From assembly GCA_003054665.1 (NCBI GenBank), contig QAYY01000009.1, positions 164,211 to 228,210 of the forward strand: 64,000 nucleotides of DNA. Direction: 5' to 3'. The notes beneath the pieces are model-generated. The model did no database searches. It had not been told where the DNA came from and was given only the letters and a program-made list of their open reading frames with translations. This stretch comes from Opitutaceae bacterium EW11. Its GTDB lineage: Bacteria; Verrucomicrobiota; Verrucomicrobiia; Opitutales; Opitutaceae. Shown piece after piece: positions 1 through 9,667 of the stretch. Within the stretch, counting starts at the first letter, position 1. Each line of letters opens with the position of its first letter. The position numbers were made by a program, and so were the translations under genes.

Positions 1-1
1 C

Positions 2-388
2 TTCATCTTTCTCAGCCTGGCTCTCTGCAAAAGGTACGTCGAATTGCGCGATGTAGGACTTCCTCCGGGCGTTCGCATCGGTCGCCGCGGCTACTTTCCC
101 GAGGATGCCCGCTTCGTGCTGAACCAGGGGATTATCGCTATGGGCTGCGCCGCCCTGGTCCTCGCGATCTATCTCAGCAGCAGCGCGGTCACGCTCCTGT
201 ATCACTCGCCATCAATCCTGTGGATCGCGGTGCTCGTGGTCTCGTACTGGGGTGGGCGCCTGTGGCTGCTCGCCTCGCGCGGGCAGATGCACGACGACCC
301 GGTGCTGTTTGCGCTCCGGGACATCGTAAGTTGGAGCTGCCTGGGTTTGTTGCTGACGGTGTTTTTCGCGGCCATGACGCTCGGGTGA
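2..388 (+). CDS. UbiA-family prenyltransferase, C-terminal part (truncated by window edge)
   Basis: The open frame runs in from the left edge, so only the last ~129 codons are present. Reading from base 2 gives FIFLSLALCKRYVEL followed by a segment ending in RGQMHDDPVLFALRD and a terminal hydrophobic helix. This matches the C-terminal end of the UbiA prenyltransferase superfamily, especially the HAD-UbiA / decaprenyl-phosphate phosphoribose synthase-like branch. Several membrane helices are visible. The family transfers prenyl or phosphoribosyl groups at the membrane; the exact substrate cannot be read from this fragment. A TTG at 44 could be mistaken for a start but lies inside the conserved region. 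The gene is convergent with the membrane-protein operon ending at 491. Confidence 0.8.
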   Translation, partial: FIFLSLALCKRYVELRDVGLPPGVRIGRRGYFPEDARFVLNQGIIAMGCAALVLAIYLSSSAVTLLYHSPSILWIAVLVVSYWGGRLWLLASRGQMHDDPVLFALRDIVSWSCLGLLLTVFFAAMTLG

Positions 389-490
389 GAGGCGCGGTGC
401 AGCGGGGCACAATTCGCACAAAGGAGGCGAGGAACGCGGCTCGCCGTCGAAAGCGGTTTCGTGCCGCCGCACTGCAGAGACGGAGGCGTG

Positions 491-2677
491 CTACCAAGAT
501 GCGCGCCGCGTGCGCCAGGCGAGCGCGGGCAGCCCCAAGACAATCCCCGCTGCACTGACGAGATTGAGCCAGAAAGCAGATCGGAGCAGCACGGAACCAA
601 CGTACTCAGCGACCACCTGTGACTCTCCCGCCGGCACCTCGATCGTAAGTAGTCCCTCGCCCGACCGCGATACTGGGACCGCCTGGCCGTTCACCCGGGC
701 TCTCCATCCCGGCACGAAAACGCGGACTGTCTCGAGGCGTGACGGTGCCGGCGACCGCACGGTCATAGTCAACGGGGTGAGCGATTCCACCTCCACCGGA
801 AGGCGATGCGGATCGATGGCGGCGAGTCGCGCTCTGCCGAGCGAGCGCGGCGCTGGGCCCGCGCCGGCATCCGGGATGAATTCCATTTGCACGGACTCCA
901 GTTCGGCCAGGGAGGTCCAAAGGACGAGCGATTTCTCCTGATCCGGGCCCGCGCCGAACCCCTTCGCGTCGCCGGCCGACGGCAGCACGTACACGCGCTG
1001 CATGCCCGGGCCGACGAACCGCAGGATGCCGCGGAGGTCGCTCCGAGAAAACTCGAACGTGACCAAATAGCGGATACCGGGATTCAGCTGAAGCAGTTGA
1101 CCGAGGCGAAGCACTCCGGGATTCGCCGTGCGTACGGTCTGCAGGTCGAACCAGGGTTCGGTCGAGGCAGCCTCGGCAGCGCGTTTGTTCGAGGCGATCA
1201 CGGCACCGGTTTCCGGAGACAGCAGCCGCATCTCCATCCGGGGATCGGCCACGCCATGGATGAAATAGGACGGGCGGTGCGGCAGCTGTTGGTAACAGTA
1301 GGCGGATACGTTGACGTTTTCCTCGCGGGCGACCTGCGCCACCGCCTCGGCGGGCTGCAGGCGCTGGCGCGCCAGCGTCCTAAGCGCATCCGCCTCATAC
1401 AGCGTCCAAGCAACACCGGCGAAAAGCAGGACGCGTACGACTTCACGTCTTTTTGAGTCGCGTTCTCCGATATCGGAGAGGACCTGCTGCAAAGCCACGA
1501 CCGACGCGCCCGCAATCACCACACAGAACCGCTGCATCGGCCAGAGGTTCGTCATCGCCACCCACATCGTCGGCAGATGCTGCCACAACCAGGCGGTGAT
1601 GCCCGGCATGGGCAGGATGAGCACGAGATAAACAAGGCACACGGCAATCAGTGTCTGAATGATGCGACGCCGCTCCGGCGCCGCCCAGAAACTCAAGGTC
1701 GCCGCGGCCAGGAGCACCACGAGGATCGTGTAGCCTGGCTGGATGAAGGTCAGCAACGGGGCATCAAGCTTGAGCGGCAGCAATGTGCCTGGAAACGCTC
1801 CCTGCACTTCGGCCAACAGCCGCTCACGAGGAAACAGCGTGGGCACGACCCGTTCGCCGGCTACACGGAGGGTCAGCACCGAAACAAACGGATAGCTCCC
1901 GACGGCAGCAAGGGCGGCCGCCGCGGTGGCGCCGGAGCCGGCGAACCGTCCCCACTCGCTCCTGACGCGGAGTGCCTGTAGGCCGCGAACGCCGAGTACG
2001 GCAAACACCGCCAGAGTCGACCACAGCGCAATGGGCGAATGGGCCCACCACGTCGCGCCCACCGATGCGCCGAGGACAAGGGGCGCAACCCAGCCCGTCA
2101 GCCGGCATGTCTGCACGAGTGCGGCAAACACCACTGGCAACCACGGAACGGCCGTCGTGCTCATGTAGAGGTCCTGCGCATACGGGAGCCCGAGGACTCC
2201 AGGAGACGCTACGTATGCAACGGCCAGCGCCAGGGCGCGCCACCGATGGCGGGGTGAGAGCCACACCAGGGATAGGTATGCCGTGACCAGTCCAAATGTC
2301 AGGCTGACCCAGGCCGTAAGATTGAGGAGAACTTGAAACGACAGCCGATGCCCGGTGATCCAGTCGATTCCGACGGCGAGATACTGGCACTCCGGGGCGG
2401 TGCGGATCGGATGGATCGCGCCGTTGAAGGCATACTGTGTTTGCCCGACGAATACCGGAAACACTCCCGATCTTGCTTGAGTCACCGCGTCGGCAACCTG
2501 GTGGTGGTACCAGACTGTGTCGCCACCACCGATTAGGCCGCTCGTCGCCAATGGGGAAGTCAGCCACCATCCAGCGACCAGCAACAGTGCCCAGCGCAGG
2601 GCCTCCAGAACCCCGCGCCGCCATGATGAAACCGATCGCGCCGGATCATTCACGGTGCGGCACTCCGTGGCTTCCAA
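491..2677 (-). CDS. Large polytopic membrane protein, YfhO/GT-C-like
   Basis: A 728-residue protein with roughly a dozen hydrophobic segments over its first ~430 residues, a soluble C-terminal region and a final membrane helix near the end (LNLVSAAGIVLGLPALAW). The layout (Trp-rich first helix, GGGDTVWYHHQ loop, long periplasmic tail) resembles YfhO-type membrane proteins and GT-C glycosyltransferases that use lipid-linked sugars. No catalytic motif is certain, so a role in surface-glycan assembly is inferred from fold style and neighbours. Its start overlaps the end of the upstream gene (stop at 2650) by 28 bp, which indicates translational coupling in one minus-strand operon. Confidence 0.6.
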   Translation of the reverse strand: MEATECRTVNDPARSVSSWRRGVLEALRWALLLVAGWWLTSPLATSGLIGGGDTVWYHHQVADAVTQARSGVFPVFVGQTQYAFNGAIHPIRTAPECQYLAVGIDWITGHRLSFQVLLNLTAWVSLTFGLVTAYLSLVWLSPRHRWRALALAVAYVASPGVLGLPYAQDLYMSTTAVPWLPVVFAALVQTCRLTGWVAPLVLGASVGATWWAHSPIALWSTLAVFAVLGVRGLQALRVRSEWGRFAGSGATAAAALAAVGSYPFVSVLTLRVAGERVVPTLFPRERLLAEVQGAFPGTLLPLKLDAPLLTFIQPGYTILVVLLAAATLSFWAAPERRRIIQTLIAVCLVYLVLILPMPGITAWLWQHLPTMWVAMTNLWPMQRFCVVIAGASVVALQQVLSDIGERDSKRREVVRVLLFAGVAWTLYEADALRTLARQRLQPAEAVAQVAREENVNVSAYCYQQLPHRPSYFIHGVADPRMEMRLLSPETGAVIASNKRAAEAASTEPWFDLQTVRTANPGVLRLGQLLQLNPGIRYLVTFEFSRSDLRGILRFVGPGMQRVYVLPSAGDAKGFGAGPDQEKSLVLWTSLAELESVQMEFIPDAGAGPAPRSLGRARLAAIDPHRLPVEVESLTPLTMTVRSPAPSRLETVRVFVPGWRARVNGQAVPVSRSGEGLLTIEVPAGESQVVAEYVGSVLLRSAFWLNLVSAAGIVLGLPALAWRTRRASW

Positions 2678-4647
2678 ATCTTCACCTCAAGATGAGACTG
2701 CGGATTCAGCATGGAGCCGATCTGCTCATACCCTTCGGGGAAATCGATTCCTCCTCGATGGAAATGATCACGAAACTGCGTCACCTCTGCTTGGGTAATG
2801 AGCCACGCGCGCCGTCGCCGCTCCGGCCCGGCGGCCTGCATCTGGGATTCCTCGACAGGATTTCCCACGTAGATTCGGCCAAAGTACCACGGTGCCACCG
2901 GCGATCTTCCCCCCACGGCGTACACCAACCCGGGCACGTTGAAGAAGCAGAAGATGTCGTCGCCAGGCTTGAAGCCGTGCTCGTTGAGGGTGTTGCGCGT
3001 GTAATTGATGAAGGCGCTGCTTTCTGGATCGAGGAGTACGATGGAATGCTCGTTGCCGACGGCCGTCGGCACCGTGTTCGTCCAAAGCGGAGCCGTGGAC
3101 ATGTACGGCAGGTAAATCTGCCCGTGATAGAGTTGCGCCACCGCAAAGAGCGCAAGCGGGACGGTCACAAACGGGACAACCTTTCCCGTTCCCCATCGGG
3201 TCGCGATTTCCCCCAGGGCTAGCAATGTCGCCGCCAACCAGCAGACGGAATAGAGAGCTCCGTTGAGGTACATCGATGTGGTCGACCCGTACGCCCCGGC
3301 AAATGGCAACACGACAAGCAGTACCCACAGGAGCAGCTTTGCCGTTGCCCTTCTTGCCGGGCGCCCTTCCGCCCCGCCGACCGTCGGGATCGCAAATCGC
3401 GAGATCAACGCGGCGCCAGAGGCCAAGAGCAAGACCCCGACATAGAGTCGCGCCACGATGCCCTCAAAATAGAGCCCGTGAGAACCGCGCCAGAGTTTTC
3501 CCTCAACCGTGCTCGCGAGCCACAGCGCGAAAACCAAGCCTCCTAACCATACCGCGGCTCTGCGCTGCAGGATCGGTTTCCAACGCAACGCCAACAGTAC
3601 GATCCCCGCAACAACGAGCGCCGGACTAGCAAAGCGAAGATCGTGCACCAGAAAGGATCCCAGCTCACGAAACTCGCGGAGAGTCCGGGTGTTGAGTTCC
3701 TGCATGAACGCCTGGTTTTCCAGAATCCCGGTGAGAGTCCTTGCGCGGACCAAGAAGGGGCCGACTCCACCAACAAAGGCGATCATTCCGCTCAAACCCA
3801 CTGCTGCCGCCAATCCGCCAACAATCAACAGCCGTTTCTTTGCCTGCCACGGAATGAGCAGAGACGACATCGCGTACAGGACGACGAATCCAAGAACATA
3901 CGCCGCTGTTGTCGGCTTGATCAACATGTCAACCAGCGCAACGCCCGCCGCGCTGGCAATCTCCACCACACCCGCCCATCGTCGAGCGCCACCATCCCGC
4001 CTCAATCGGGCGCAACCTCCGAACAGGCCGCCGAGTGCGAGAGACATGGCGACGTAATTAAGCGAATTATAGGTGAGCGCTGCTGGCTTGATCGTGTAAT
4101 TCGCGCAGGCCACCAGTAGGAAGATCCCGAGCAAGGTTGCATAGGAAAAGACACGCCCCTGCGCTCCGTCTAGCACGTCGAGGTGCCTTTTCCAGCCGAT
4201 GGCAAGGACGACCGTTGCGGCCCATACAAGCGCCCAGCTCACGTACCGAAAACCCACCACGCTCTCGCCAACCATCAGGAAAAACGGCCGGGCAAAGAGA
4301 TGGTAGGTGGTGTGAGTGTCGGAAACGTCGTGCGGGAATTTGTATTCGAGAAAGTAGCACCCGGTATCGAGAAACTCAAAACCGCGCGGCGCGCTCCAGA
4401 TCGCAATGGCAACGGCCCCCAGGAAAGCGGCCCAAATCACCCCCAGGGCGATGCGCTGAGGGAGATCCGAGAATGGCTCCGGTGCGGTGCGCTCCCTCGC
4501 TTCCGGTTGTGGGGTTGTCTCCGTGCGGTTCACAAAACTCGTGATGACGCCGTTCCCCGAATGGTGAGTCAATGCTCGGGTGCCGTCTTCCCGGGTAAAC
4601 GACACCTCGCTCCGACTCACCGCTCTTGATTGGCAAGCCAGCTCCAT
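2650..4647 (-). CDS. Polytopic membrane protein, probable glycosyltransferase-like
   Basis: A 665-residue protein with about 12 predicted membrane helices starting after residue ~65 (IALGVIWAAFLGAVAIAIW), a periplasmic-looking C-terminal third with TRNTLNEHGFKPGDDIFCFF, and no standard GT motif that I can assign. It is the first gene of a two-gene minus-strand operon, divergent from the ABC exporter permease at 4721. The first ~60 residues are polar and poorly protein-like, so the true start may lie downstream, for example near the GVITSF segment. A function in building or decorating the exported polysaccharide is an inference from position. Confidence 0.55.
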   Translation of the reverse strand: MELACQSRAVSRSEVSFTREDGTRALTHHSGNGVITSFVNRTETTPQPEARERTAPEPFSDLPQRIALGVIWAAFLGAVAIAIWSAPRGFEFLDTGCYFLEYKFPHDVSDTHTTYHLFARPFFLMVGESVVGFRYVSWALVWAATVVLAIGWKRHLDVLDGAQGRVFSYATLLGIFLLVACANYTIKPAALTYNSLNYVAMSLALGGLFGGCARLRRDGGARRWAGVVEIASAAGVALVDMLIKPTTAAYVLGFVVLYAMSSLLIPWQAKKRLLIVGGLAAAVGLSGMIAFVGGVGPFLVRARTLTGILENQAFMQELNTRTLREFRELGSFLVHDLRFASPALVVAGIVLLALRWKPILQRRAAVWLGGLVFALWLASTVEGKLWRGSHGLYFEGIVARLYVGVLLLASGAALISRFAIPTVGGAEGRPARRATAKLLLWVLLVVLPFAGAYGSTTSMYLNGALYSVCWLAATLLALGEIATRWGTGKVVPFVTVPLALFAVAQLYHGQIYLPYMSTAPLWTNTVPTAVGNEHSIVLLDPESSAFINYTRNTLNEHGFKPGDDIFCFFNVPGLVYAVGGRSPVAPWYFGRIYVGNPVEESQMQAAGPERRRRAWLITQAEVTQFRDHFHRGGIDFPEGYEQIGSMLNPQSHLEVKIWKPRSAAP

Positions 4648-4720
4648 CCACCCTCAGGTGGAGCGTACACATATCGCGGCCCCCCGCTTTACCTCGCTCC
4701 GTCTCTCCCTCGACCACCAC

Positions 4721-5542
4721 ATGTCCACTCCCTCGCGGCCATCTCAGCTCTCATTTGCGCAGAAGTTCGACGTTTGGTGGCAGTTCGCCGTGCGCGCCGT
4801 GGAGATGAAACATCGAGGCAGCTACCTTGGTGTCCTTTGGACGGTACTGAATCCACTGTTGATGCTCGGGCTGTATGTGACGGTGTTCGGCTTCATCTTC
4901 AAAAATCGGTTCCACGCGCTGCCAAACGAAACTCCGGTTGACTTCGCACTTGGAGTATTCGCTGGACTCATACTCTTCCACGTTTTCGCCGAGGCGCTCG
5001 CGGCGGCTCCGACCTATATCACCAGCAATCCCAACTTGGTGAAAAAGGTCGTGTTTCCCCTAGATCTCCTGCCTCTCGCAAACGTGACCGCCCTGTGGTT
5101 TCACGCCGCGGTAAGCTTCGTCCTGCTGCTTATTGCCGCGCTCGTTTTCGACCGAATCCCGACCGCCAGCGGTCTGCTCTGGCTTATCCCAATCCTCGTT
5201 CCGCACCTCTTGCTTTGCATTGGTGCGGGTTGGCTCTTCGCCGCCATCGGTGTGTTTTTTCGCGACGTTTCCCAGGTGATGGCCTTCGCGACCCAAGTGA
5301 TTCTCTATGCGAGCGCCGTCTTCTACTCGGTGGATAGCGTGCAGCGAGAGCCCGTCGTTTGGTTCTTTCTCCGCTGGAATCCCATGCTCCACACGATCGA
5401 CGCCACCCGGCGGGCCCTCCTCTGGGATATGCCTGTGGATTCAGGCGGCATCGCGTATACGTGGGCGGTCGGCCTCATCGCTTTCATCGTGGGACGCTGG
5501 TTCTTCAAAAAGACGCAGCCGGGTTTTGCCGACGTAATCTAG
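4721..5542 (+). CDS. ABC-2 type polysaccharide export permease (Wzm-like)
   Basis: A 273-residue inner-membrane permease of the ABC-2 family that exports O-antigen or other lipid-linked polysaccharides. The N-terminal amphipathic segment (RAVEMKHRGSYLGVLWTVLNPLL) is the family hallmark and is followed by six hydrophobic segments. The frame is open further upstream, but the ATG at 4721 (MSTPSRPSQLSF) immediately precedes the conserved region, and the upstream extension is low-complexity. The cognate ATPase gene follows after 165 bp, so the pair forms a Wzm/Wzt-type exporter. Divergent from the membrane-protein operon at 4647. Confidence 0.88.
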   Translation: MSTPSRPSQLSFAQKFDVWWQFAVRAVEMKHRGSYLGVLWTVLNPLLMLGLYVTVFGFIFKNRFHALPNETPVDFALGVFAGLILFHVFAEALAAAPTYITSNPNLVKKVVFPLDLLPLANVTALWFHAAVSFVLLLIAALVFDRIPTASGLLWLIPILVPHLLLCIGAGWLFAAIGVFFRDVSQVMAFATQVILYASAVFYSVDSVQREPVVWFFLRWNPMLHTIDATRRALLWDMPVDSGGIAYTWAVGLIAFIVGRWFFKKTQPGFADVI

Positions 5543-5707
5543 GCCCGAATTTCGGCCTTAGAAATCGTTTCGCCTGATCGCACCCACAAGCTGTCTCCAC
5601 AGCAGGGCCTCATCTGCAGGTTCGCGAGATGGTCCGCTCTGTCTCGTGTCCGTTTCTTCTCTTGCGACAGCTGGCGCCACGCGGTTTTGTGCGGCTTCGC
5701 GTTTTTC

Positions 5708-7057
5708 ATGTCGGAGACTCCCATCATTCAGGTCGAAAACCTCTCGAAAGCCTACCGCATTTGGGGAAGCCCCTCGGCCCGCTTGATCAGCCCCGTCCTG
5801 GAAAGTGCATCGTCGTTCTTCCCGAAGAACTCCGCGCCTTGTCGTTCCCTGTCCCGGAGGGCGACACGAGGATACCGGGACTTTTACGCTCTTCAGAACA
5901 TCTCGTTTTCGATCAAACGGGGCGAGGCAACCGGTATCATCGGGCGCAACGGATCAGGCAAAAGCACGCTGCTGCAGCTGATTGCCGGCACGCTCACGCC
6001 CACGGCCGGACGTGTCAGGGTGAACGGGCGCGTTTCTGCGCTGCTTGAACTCGGCTCCGGCTTCAATCCGGACTTCACGGGGCGTGAAAACGTCTACCTC
6101 AACGGCTCGATCTACGGCCTGACGCGAAGTGAGATGCACGGCTTGTTCGCCGATATCGCCGCGTTTGCCGATATCGGCGACTTTATCGATCAGCCGGTGA
6201 AAACCTACTCGTCCGGCATGATGATGCGCCTGGCGTTCGCTGTCGCGATCAGCGTCCAACCCGACATCCTGATCGTCGATGAAGCACTCAGTGTCGGCGA
6301 CGTGTTTTTCACCCAGAAGTGTTTCCAGCGTATCCGTGAGATACTACACCGCGGCGCCACGTTGATCTTCGTTTCACACGACATGGGCTCCGTCCAGAGC
6401 CTCTGCCAGCGCGGGCTGCTGCTCCACCAAGGCACCCTGGTCCACGACGGGACACCGGAAGTCTGTGTCAGCCGCTATTTCAATCTGCATCAGCCAAAAC
6501 GCGGTCGGGTGACTAACGACGCGAATCACGGCAGTACGCCCACCATCGATCCCCAGACCCGCTCTTCGCTGCTCGAGACAAACGTCCTGCCAGCGGCGAA
6601 GTCACGACATGGGGATCGCGCGCTCGAGTTCGTCGCCGCTGCAGTTCTCGACGGTCAAGGAACCGCAACGTGGGATTTCGAAATGATGCATCGCGCCTGC
6701 ATCCGCGTTCTCCTCCGGGCGAATCGCGACGTTGCCCTGCCGTCCGCGGGCATCCAAGTGCACGATCGAATGGGAAACCTCGTCTTTGCCGCCGGGACTC
6801 CTCAGCTGCGGTTTCCACTTCCAGCGATCAGTGCCGGGACGGAGATGATGTTGGACTTTCAGCTCACCCTCTCCATCCCTCCCGGCGTCTACACGCTGTC
6901 ATTGGACGCAGCGGAGTGCGATGAGGAGGACCCCAATGTCGGGACTTTTTTCGACCGGGTCGGAGCTCTGGGTCCCCTCACCGTTTCCCATCACTCTCCA
7001 GGGGCGATGCCGTTCTACGGAATGGCGCAGCTACCTCTGGAAATCACCTACACATGA
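5708..7057 (+). CDS. Polysaccharide ABC transporter ATP-binding protein with Wzt-type C-terminal domain
   Basis: The cytoplasmic ATPase partner of the upstream permease. Walker A GRNGSGKST (about residues 79-87), signature YSSGMMMRL (about 167-175) and Walker B ILIVDEA (about 187-193) are intact. The NBD is followed by a ~170-residue C-terminal extension containing the Wzt-like phrase GIQVHDRMGNLVF. In characterised Wzt proteins this beta-sandwich domain binds the modified end of the O-polysaccharide before export. An in-frame ATG at 5687 exists, but MSETPI at 5708 fits the family N-terminus. The last four bases overlap the next start (ATGA), coupling it to the methyltransferase gene. Confidence 0.9.
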   Translation: MSETPIIQVENLSKAYRIWGSPSARLISPVLESASSFFPKNSAPCRSLSRRATRGYRDFYALQNISFSIKRGEATGIIGRNGSGKSTLLQLIAGTLTPTAGRVRVNGRVSALLELGSGFNPDFTGRENVYLNGSIYGLTRSEMHGLFADIAAFADIGDFIDQPVKTYSSGMMMRLAFAVAISVQPDILIVDEALSVGDVFFTQKCFQRIREILHRGATLIFVSHDMGSVQSLCQRGLLLHQGTLVHDGTPEVCVSRYFNLHQPKRGRVTNDANHGSTPTIDPQTRSSLLETNVLPAAKSRHGDRALEFVAAAVLDGQGTATWDFEMMHRACIRVLLRANRDVALPSAGIQVHDRMGNLVFAAGTPQLRFPLPAISAGTEMMLDFQLTLSIPPGVYTLSLDAAECDEEDPNVGTFFDRVGALGPLTVSHHSPGAMPFYGMAQLPLEITYT

Positions 7058-7986
7058 CGAATCCGACGCCAGAGCGGTCATGCTGGTGTGGATACCAGAC
7101 GCTGTTCCCGTACTCCGACGACTATCGCGTCTGCAAGGCATGCGGCACCCTTGTCAGTCGGGCGCCGGTCGCGAACACGGCCGACCAGGCAAGCCACGAA
7201 ACGGGTCTTTACAGCCACGACTACTGGCATCGTCGGCAACGCGAACACCATGGGCTGCCTGATATCGAGGCTCGGGCCCGACTCGATCTCCCGGAGCGTT
7301 GCACATACTGGCTTCAGCATCTCTTGCAGGCCAAGCTCCCCCCTGCCCGTGTCCTCGAACTGGGGTGCGCGCATGGCGGCTATCTTTCACTTCTCGGCTG
7401 GGCGGGTTTCTCCTCGATCGGCACGGAAATGAGCCCGCAGGTGGTGGAGTTCGCTCGCAAGACCTTCTGCGTCGACGTGCGTTTGGGGACCGTGGAAGCG
7501 CAGGGATTTAAGACCGAATCGTTCGACGTCATCGTCCTAAACGACGTGCTAGAGCACCTGGAGGAGCCATTGTCCACCATCCAGCACTGCGCGTCATTGC
7601 TAAAACCGGACGGGCTGTTCGTCGTGCAAACCCCTGAATACAAGGAGCACCTGACGTACACAGATCTCTCCGCGGCTCAGGATCTGTTCTTGAGGCACAT
7701 GGTGAACAATAATGAGGAGCATCTCTATCTGTTCAGTCGCCGAAGTGTTGGAGAACTATTCCGCCGCCTTGGCTTCGCGTCGGTCGCCTTCGGCAATCCG
7801 GTCTACAGTTACGACATGTTCTTCACCGCCAGTCGTACGCCCCTGAGGCAGAACTCTCCCGAAGCAATCTGGAATTCTCTTTCGAAACGCCCGGAAGGCC
7901 GGCTCATTCAAGCCCTGCTCGACAAGGCCTACGAATCGAATGACCGCTGGTGGGCAATTCAGCGGTTTCAGAAAGACCGCCCGTAG
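7054..7986 (+). CDS. Class I SAM-dependent methyltransferase with N-terminal Cys cluster
   Basis: A 310-residue protein with an N-terminal four-cysteine cluster (C10, C12, C27, C30; zinc-ribbon-like) followed by a SAM-binding domain: motif I VLELGCAHGG at about 100-109, an acidic GTEMS loop, and VLNDVLEHLEEP typical of Methyltransf_11/23 proteins. The ATGA overlap with the Wzt-like gene suggests a shared pathway. In Wzm/Wzt systems, methylation of the non-reducing end can terminate the chain and act as the export signal read by the Wzt C-terminal domain. That role here is an inference from gene order. Confidence 0.82.
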   Translation: MTNPTPERSCWCGYQTLFPYSDDYRVCKACGTLVSRAPVANTADQASHETGLYSHDYWHRRQREHHGLPDIEARARLDLPERCTYWLQHLLQAKLPPARVLELGCAHGGYLSLLGWAGFSSIGTEMSPQVVEFARKTFCVDVRLGTVEAQGFKTESFDVIVLNDVLEHLEEPLSTIQHCASLLKPDGLFVVQTPEYKEHLTYTDLSAAQDLFLRHMVNNNEEHLYLFSRRSVGELFRRLGFASVAFGNPVYSYDMFFTASRTPLRQNSPEAIWNSLSKRPEGRLIQALLDKAYESNDRWWAIQRFQKDRP

Positions 7987-8060
7987 CCTGCGCTTTCGGG
8001 TTAGCCGGTTGCGGTCGCTTCCTTGGCCGATTCCACAGACGATGTCCACGCCGGCGCACG

Positions 8061-8378
8061 TCAGCTAAAGCTCTTCCCGCAGCCGCAGGTGCTCTGGGCG
8101 TTGGGGTTCTTGATTTCGAAGCCCTTGCCGTGGAGGCCGTCGTCGAAATCGATCGAGCAGCCCTTGAGGTACGCTAAACTCGTCGGATCCACCAGCATCG
8201 CCACGCCTTCGCTCTCGAACGTCTGGTCGTCGGGTTTGGGCTCATCAAACGACATCCCGTACTGAAAGCCCGAACAGCCTCCGGTCTCCACAAAGACCCG
8301 AAGCTTCTTCTCCGGGGCATGGAGTTCGCCCTGCATCGAGCGGACCTGGTTGGCAGCACGTGGACTCAGCGTGATCAT
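8061..8378 (-). CDS. Iron-sulfur cluster carrier/insertion protein, ErpA/IscA (HesB) family
   Basis: A 105-residue A-type Fe-S carrier. The three conserved cysteines are present: ETGGCSGFQYGM in the middle and the C-terminal STCGCGKSF pair. The protein starts MITLSPRAANQVR, as expected for the family. It receives clusters from the Isc or Suf scaffold and passes them to apoproteins. The ORF is full length, lies alone on the minus strand, converges with the methyltransferase gene and is divergent from the kinase gene. ErpA, IscA and SufA cannot be separated from sequence alone. Confidence 0.92.
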   Translation of the reverse strand: MITLSPRAANQVRSMQGELHAPEKKLRVFVETGGCSGFQYGMSFDEPKPDDQTFESEGVAMLVDPTSLAYLKGCSIDFDDGLHGKGFEIKNPNAQSTCGCGKSFS

Positions 8379-8647
8379 GCCAGCAAGCTAGGTGCGTGCA
8401 TTTTGCTGTCAAACGACGGACCCGACGGCGCGAAATGCACGGCAAAGCGCCTAGTCCCCCCAGAACGAGCGAGGAAACGACGCGTTCCACAAACGCTGAA
8501 AACGAGACGAGGCCGCCCCAGACCAAGCGCACTGTGCTTACCACTGCGGCAAGGTCTCGGGAAGCCCCGTCAAGTCCGAAGCAATTTTCATGCTAGCTTA
8601 CAACTGGACTCTTGCCTCCTCTGCGTGGCTGTCGTTGTTTGGCACCC

Positions 8648-9634
8648 GTGGCTACCCTCAAGCACATCTTCAACGAGCTCCACTACGAGCTGACGCGTAA
8701 GATTGCAGAGGGCGGCATGGGACTCGTCTACGAAGCGGTCCAACGAGGAGCCGGAAATTTCCGCAAAAACGTAGCGGTTAAGCTGATCCGCGAGGAGTAC
8801 TCCACGATCGCCGAGTTTCAGAAAAACTTCATCGGCGAAGCACGGCTGGTCGCCGACCTCATTCACACCAACATCGTCCAGACTTACCATCTCGGGCAAG
8901 TGGGTGGTCAGTATTTCATGGTGATGGAATTTGTCCGGGGCGTGAATCTCGAGCAGCTTCTGGAGCGCCACCGCCAACTGAAGCGCGCGATACCGGTCGA
9001 CATTGCAGCGTTCATTATTTCACGCGTCGCGCGCGGCCTCGCCTACGCTCACCAAAAACGCGACGCGGAAGGCCGGCATCTCAACATCGTCCACCGCGAC
9101 ATCGGACCGAAGAACGTGCTGATCGCCTACGAAGGCGACGTGAAGCTGACGGACTTCGGCATCGCGAAGGCCCTCGACCTCATGTACAACGAGGAGGGAA
9201 AGGTGATCGCAGGGAAAGATGAATACCTTTCGCCGGAACAGGCGAGTTACGCGGTCACGGACGCACGCGCGGACCTGTTTCCCCTCGGAATCGTGCTCAC
9301 CGAGTTGCTGCTCGGGCGAAACATCTTTCGCTCCGCGGACCGCCTGGAGTCCCGCCGCAACATTCTCACGATGCCGATCCCCAGATTCGGCACCCTCCGA
9401 CCCGAGATCGACGCGCGACTCGAGGCCATCATCCAGAAAGCTCTCCAACGCGACCGCGATAAACGGTACCAGACTGCAGCAGAATTGCTCACCGACCTCG
9501 AACTCTACCTCTACAGCGATCGTTACGGACCGACCAATGAGAAGCTGGGAGTGTATTTGAAGGAAGTGATGGACTACCGCGAACCCGGAGTCTCTCCCCA
9601 GCTTTCCCGTTCCCCTGCCCCGACGACAGCGTGA
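8648..9634 (+). CDS. Serine/threonine protein kinase (Hanks type), soluble
   Basis: The kinase domain spans almost the whole protein. Glycine loop [13 protein letters not shown], catalytic VAVKLI lysine, alpha-C glutamate in IGEARLV, catalytic loop [13 protein letters not shown], and YLSPEQA in the activation segment are all visible. The catalytic loop has Gly where most kinases have Lys (HRDxKPxN); Asp and Asn are kept. No membrane helix or sensor domain follows. The GTG at 8648 is chosen because the domain begins about 12 residues later; a TTG at 8612 would add 12 residues. Only 33 bp separate it from rpoN, so it may share an operon with, and possibly influence, sigma-54. Confidence 0.88.
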   Translation: MATLKHIFNELHYELTRKIAEGGMGLVYEAVQRGAGNFRKNVAVKLIREEYSTIAEFQKNFIGEARLVADLIHTNIVQTYHLGQVGGQYFMVMEFVRGVNLEQLLERHRQLKRAIPVDIAAFIISRVARGLAYAHQKRDAEGRHLNIVHRDIGPKNVLIAYEGDVKLTDFGIAKALDLMYNEEGKVIAGKDEYLSPEQASYAVTDARADLFPLGIVLTELLLGRNIFRSADRLESRRNILTMPIPRFGTLRPEIDARLEAIIQKALQRDRDKRYQTAAELLTDLELYLYSDRYGPTNEKLGVYLKEVMDYREPGVSPQLSRSPAPTTA

Positions 9635-9667
9635 AACCGATGAAACCTGTGTACGCCGAAGCAGACC

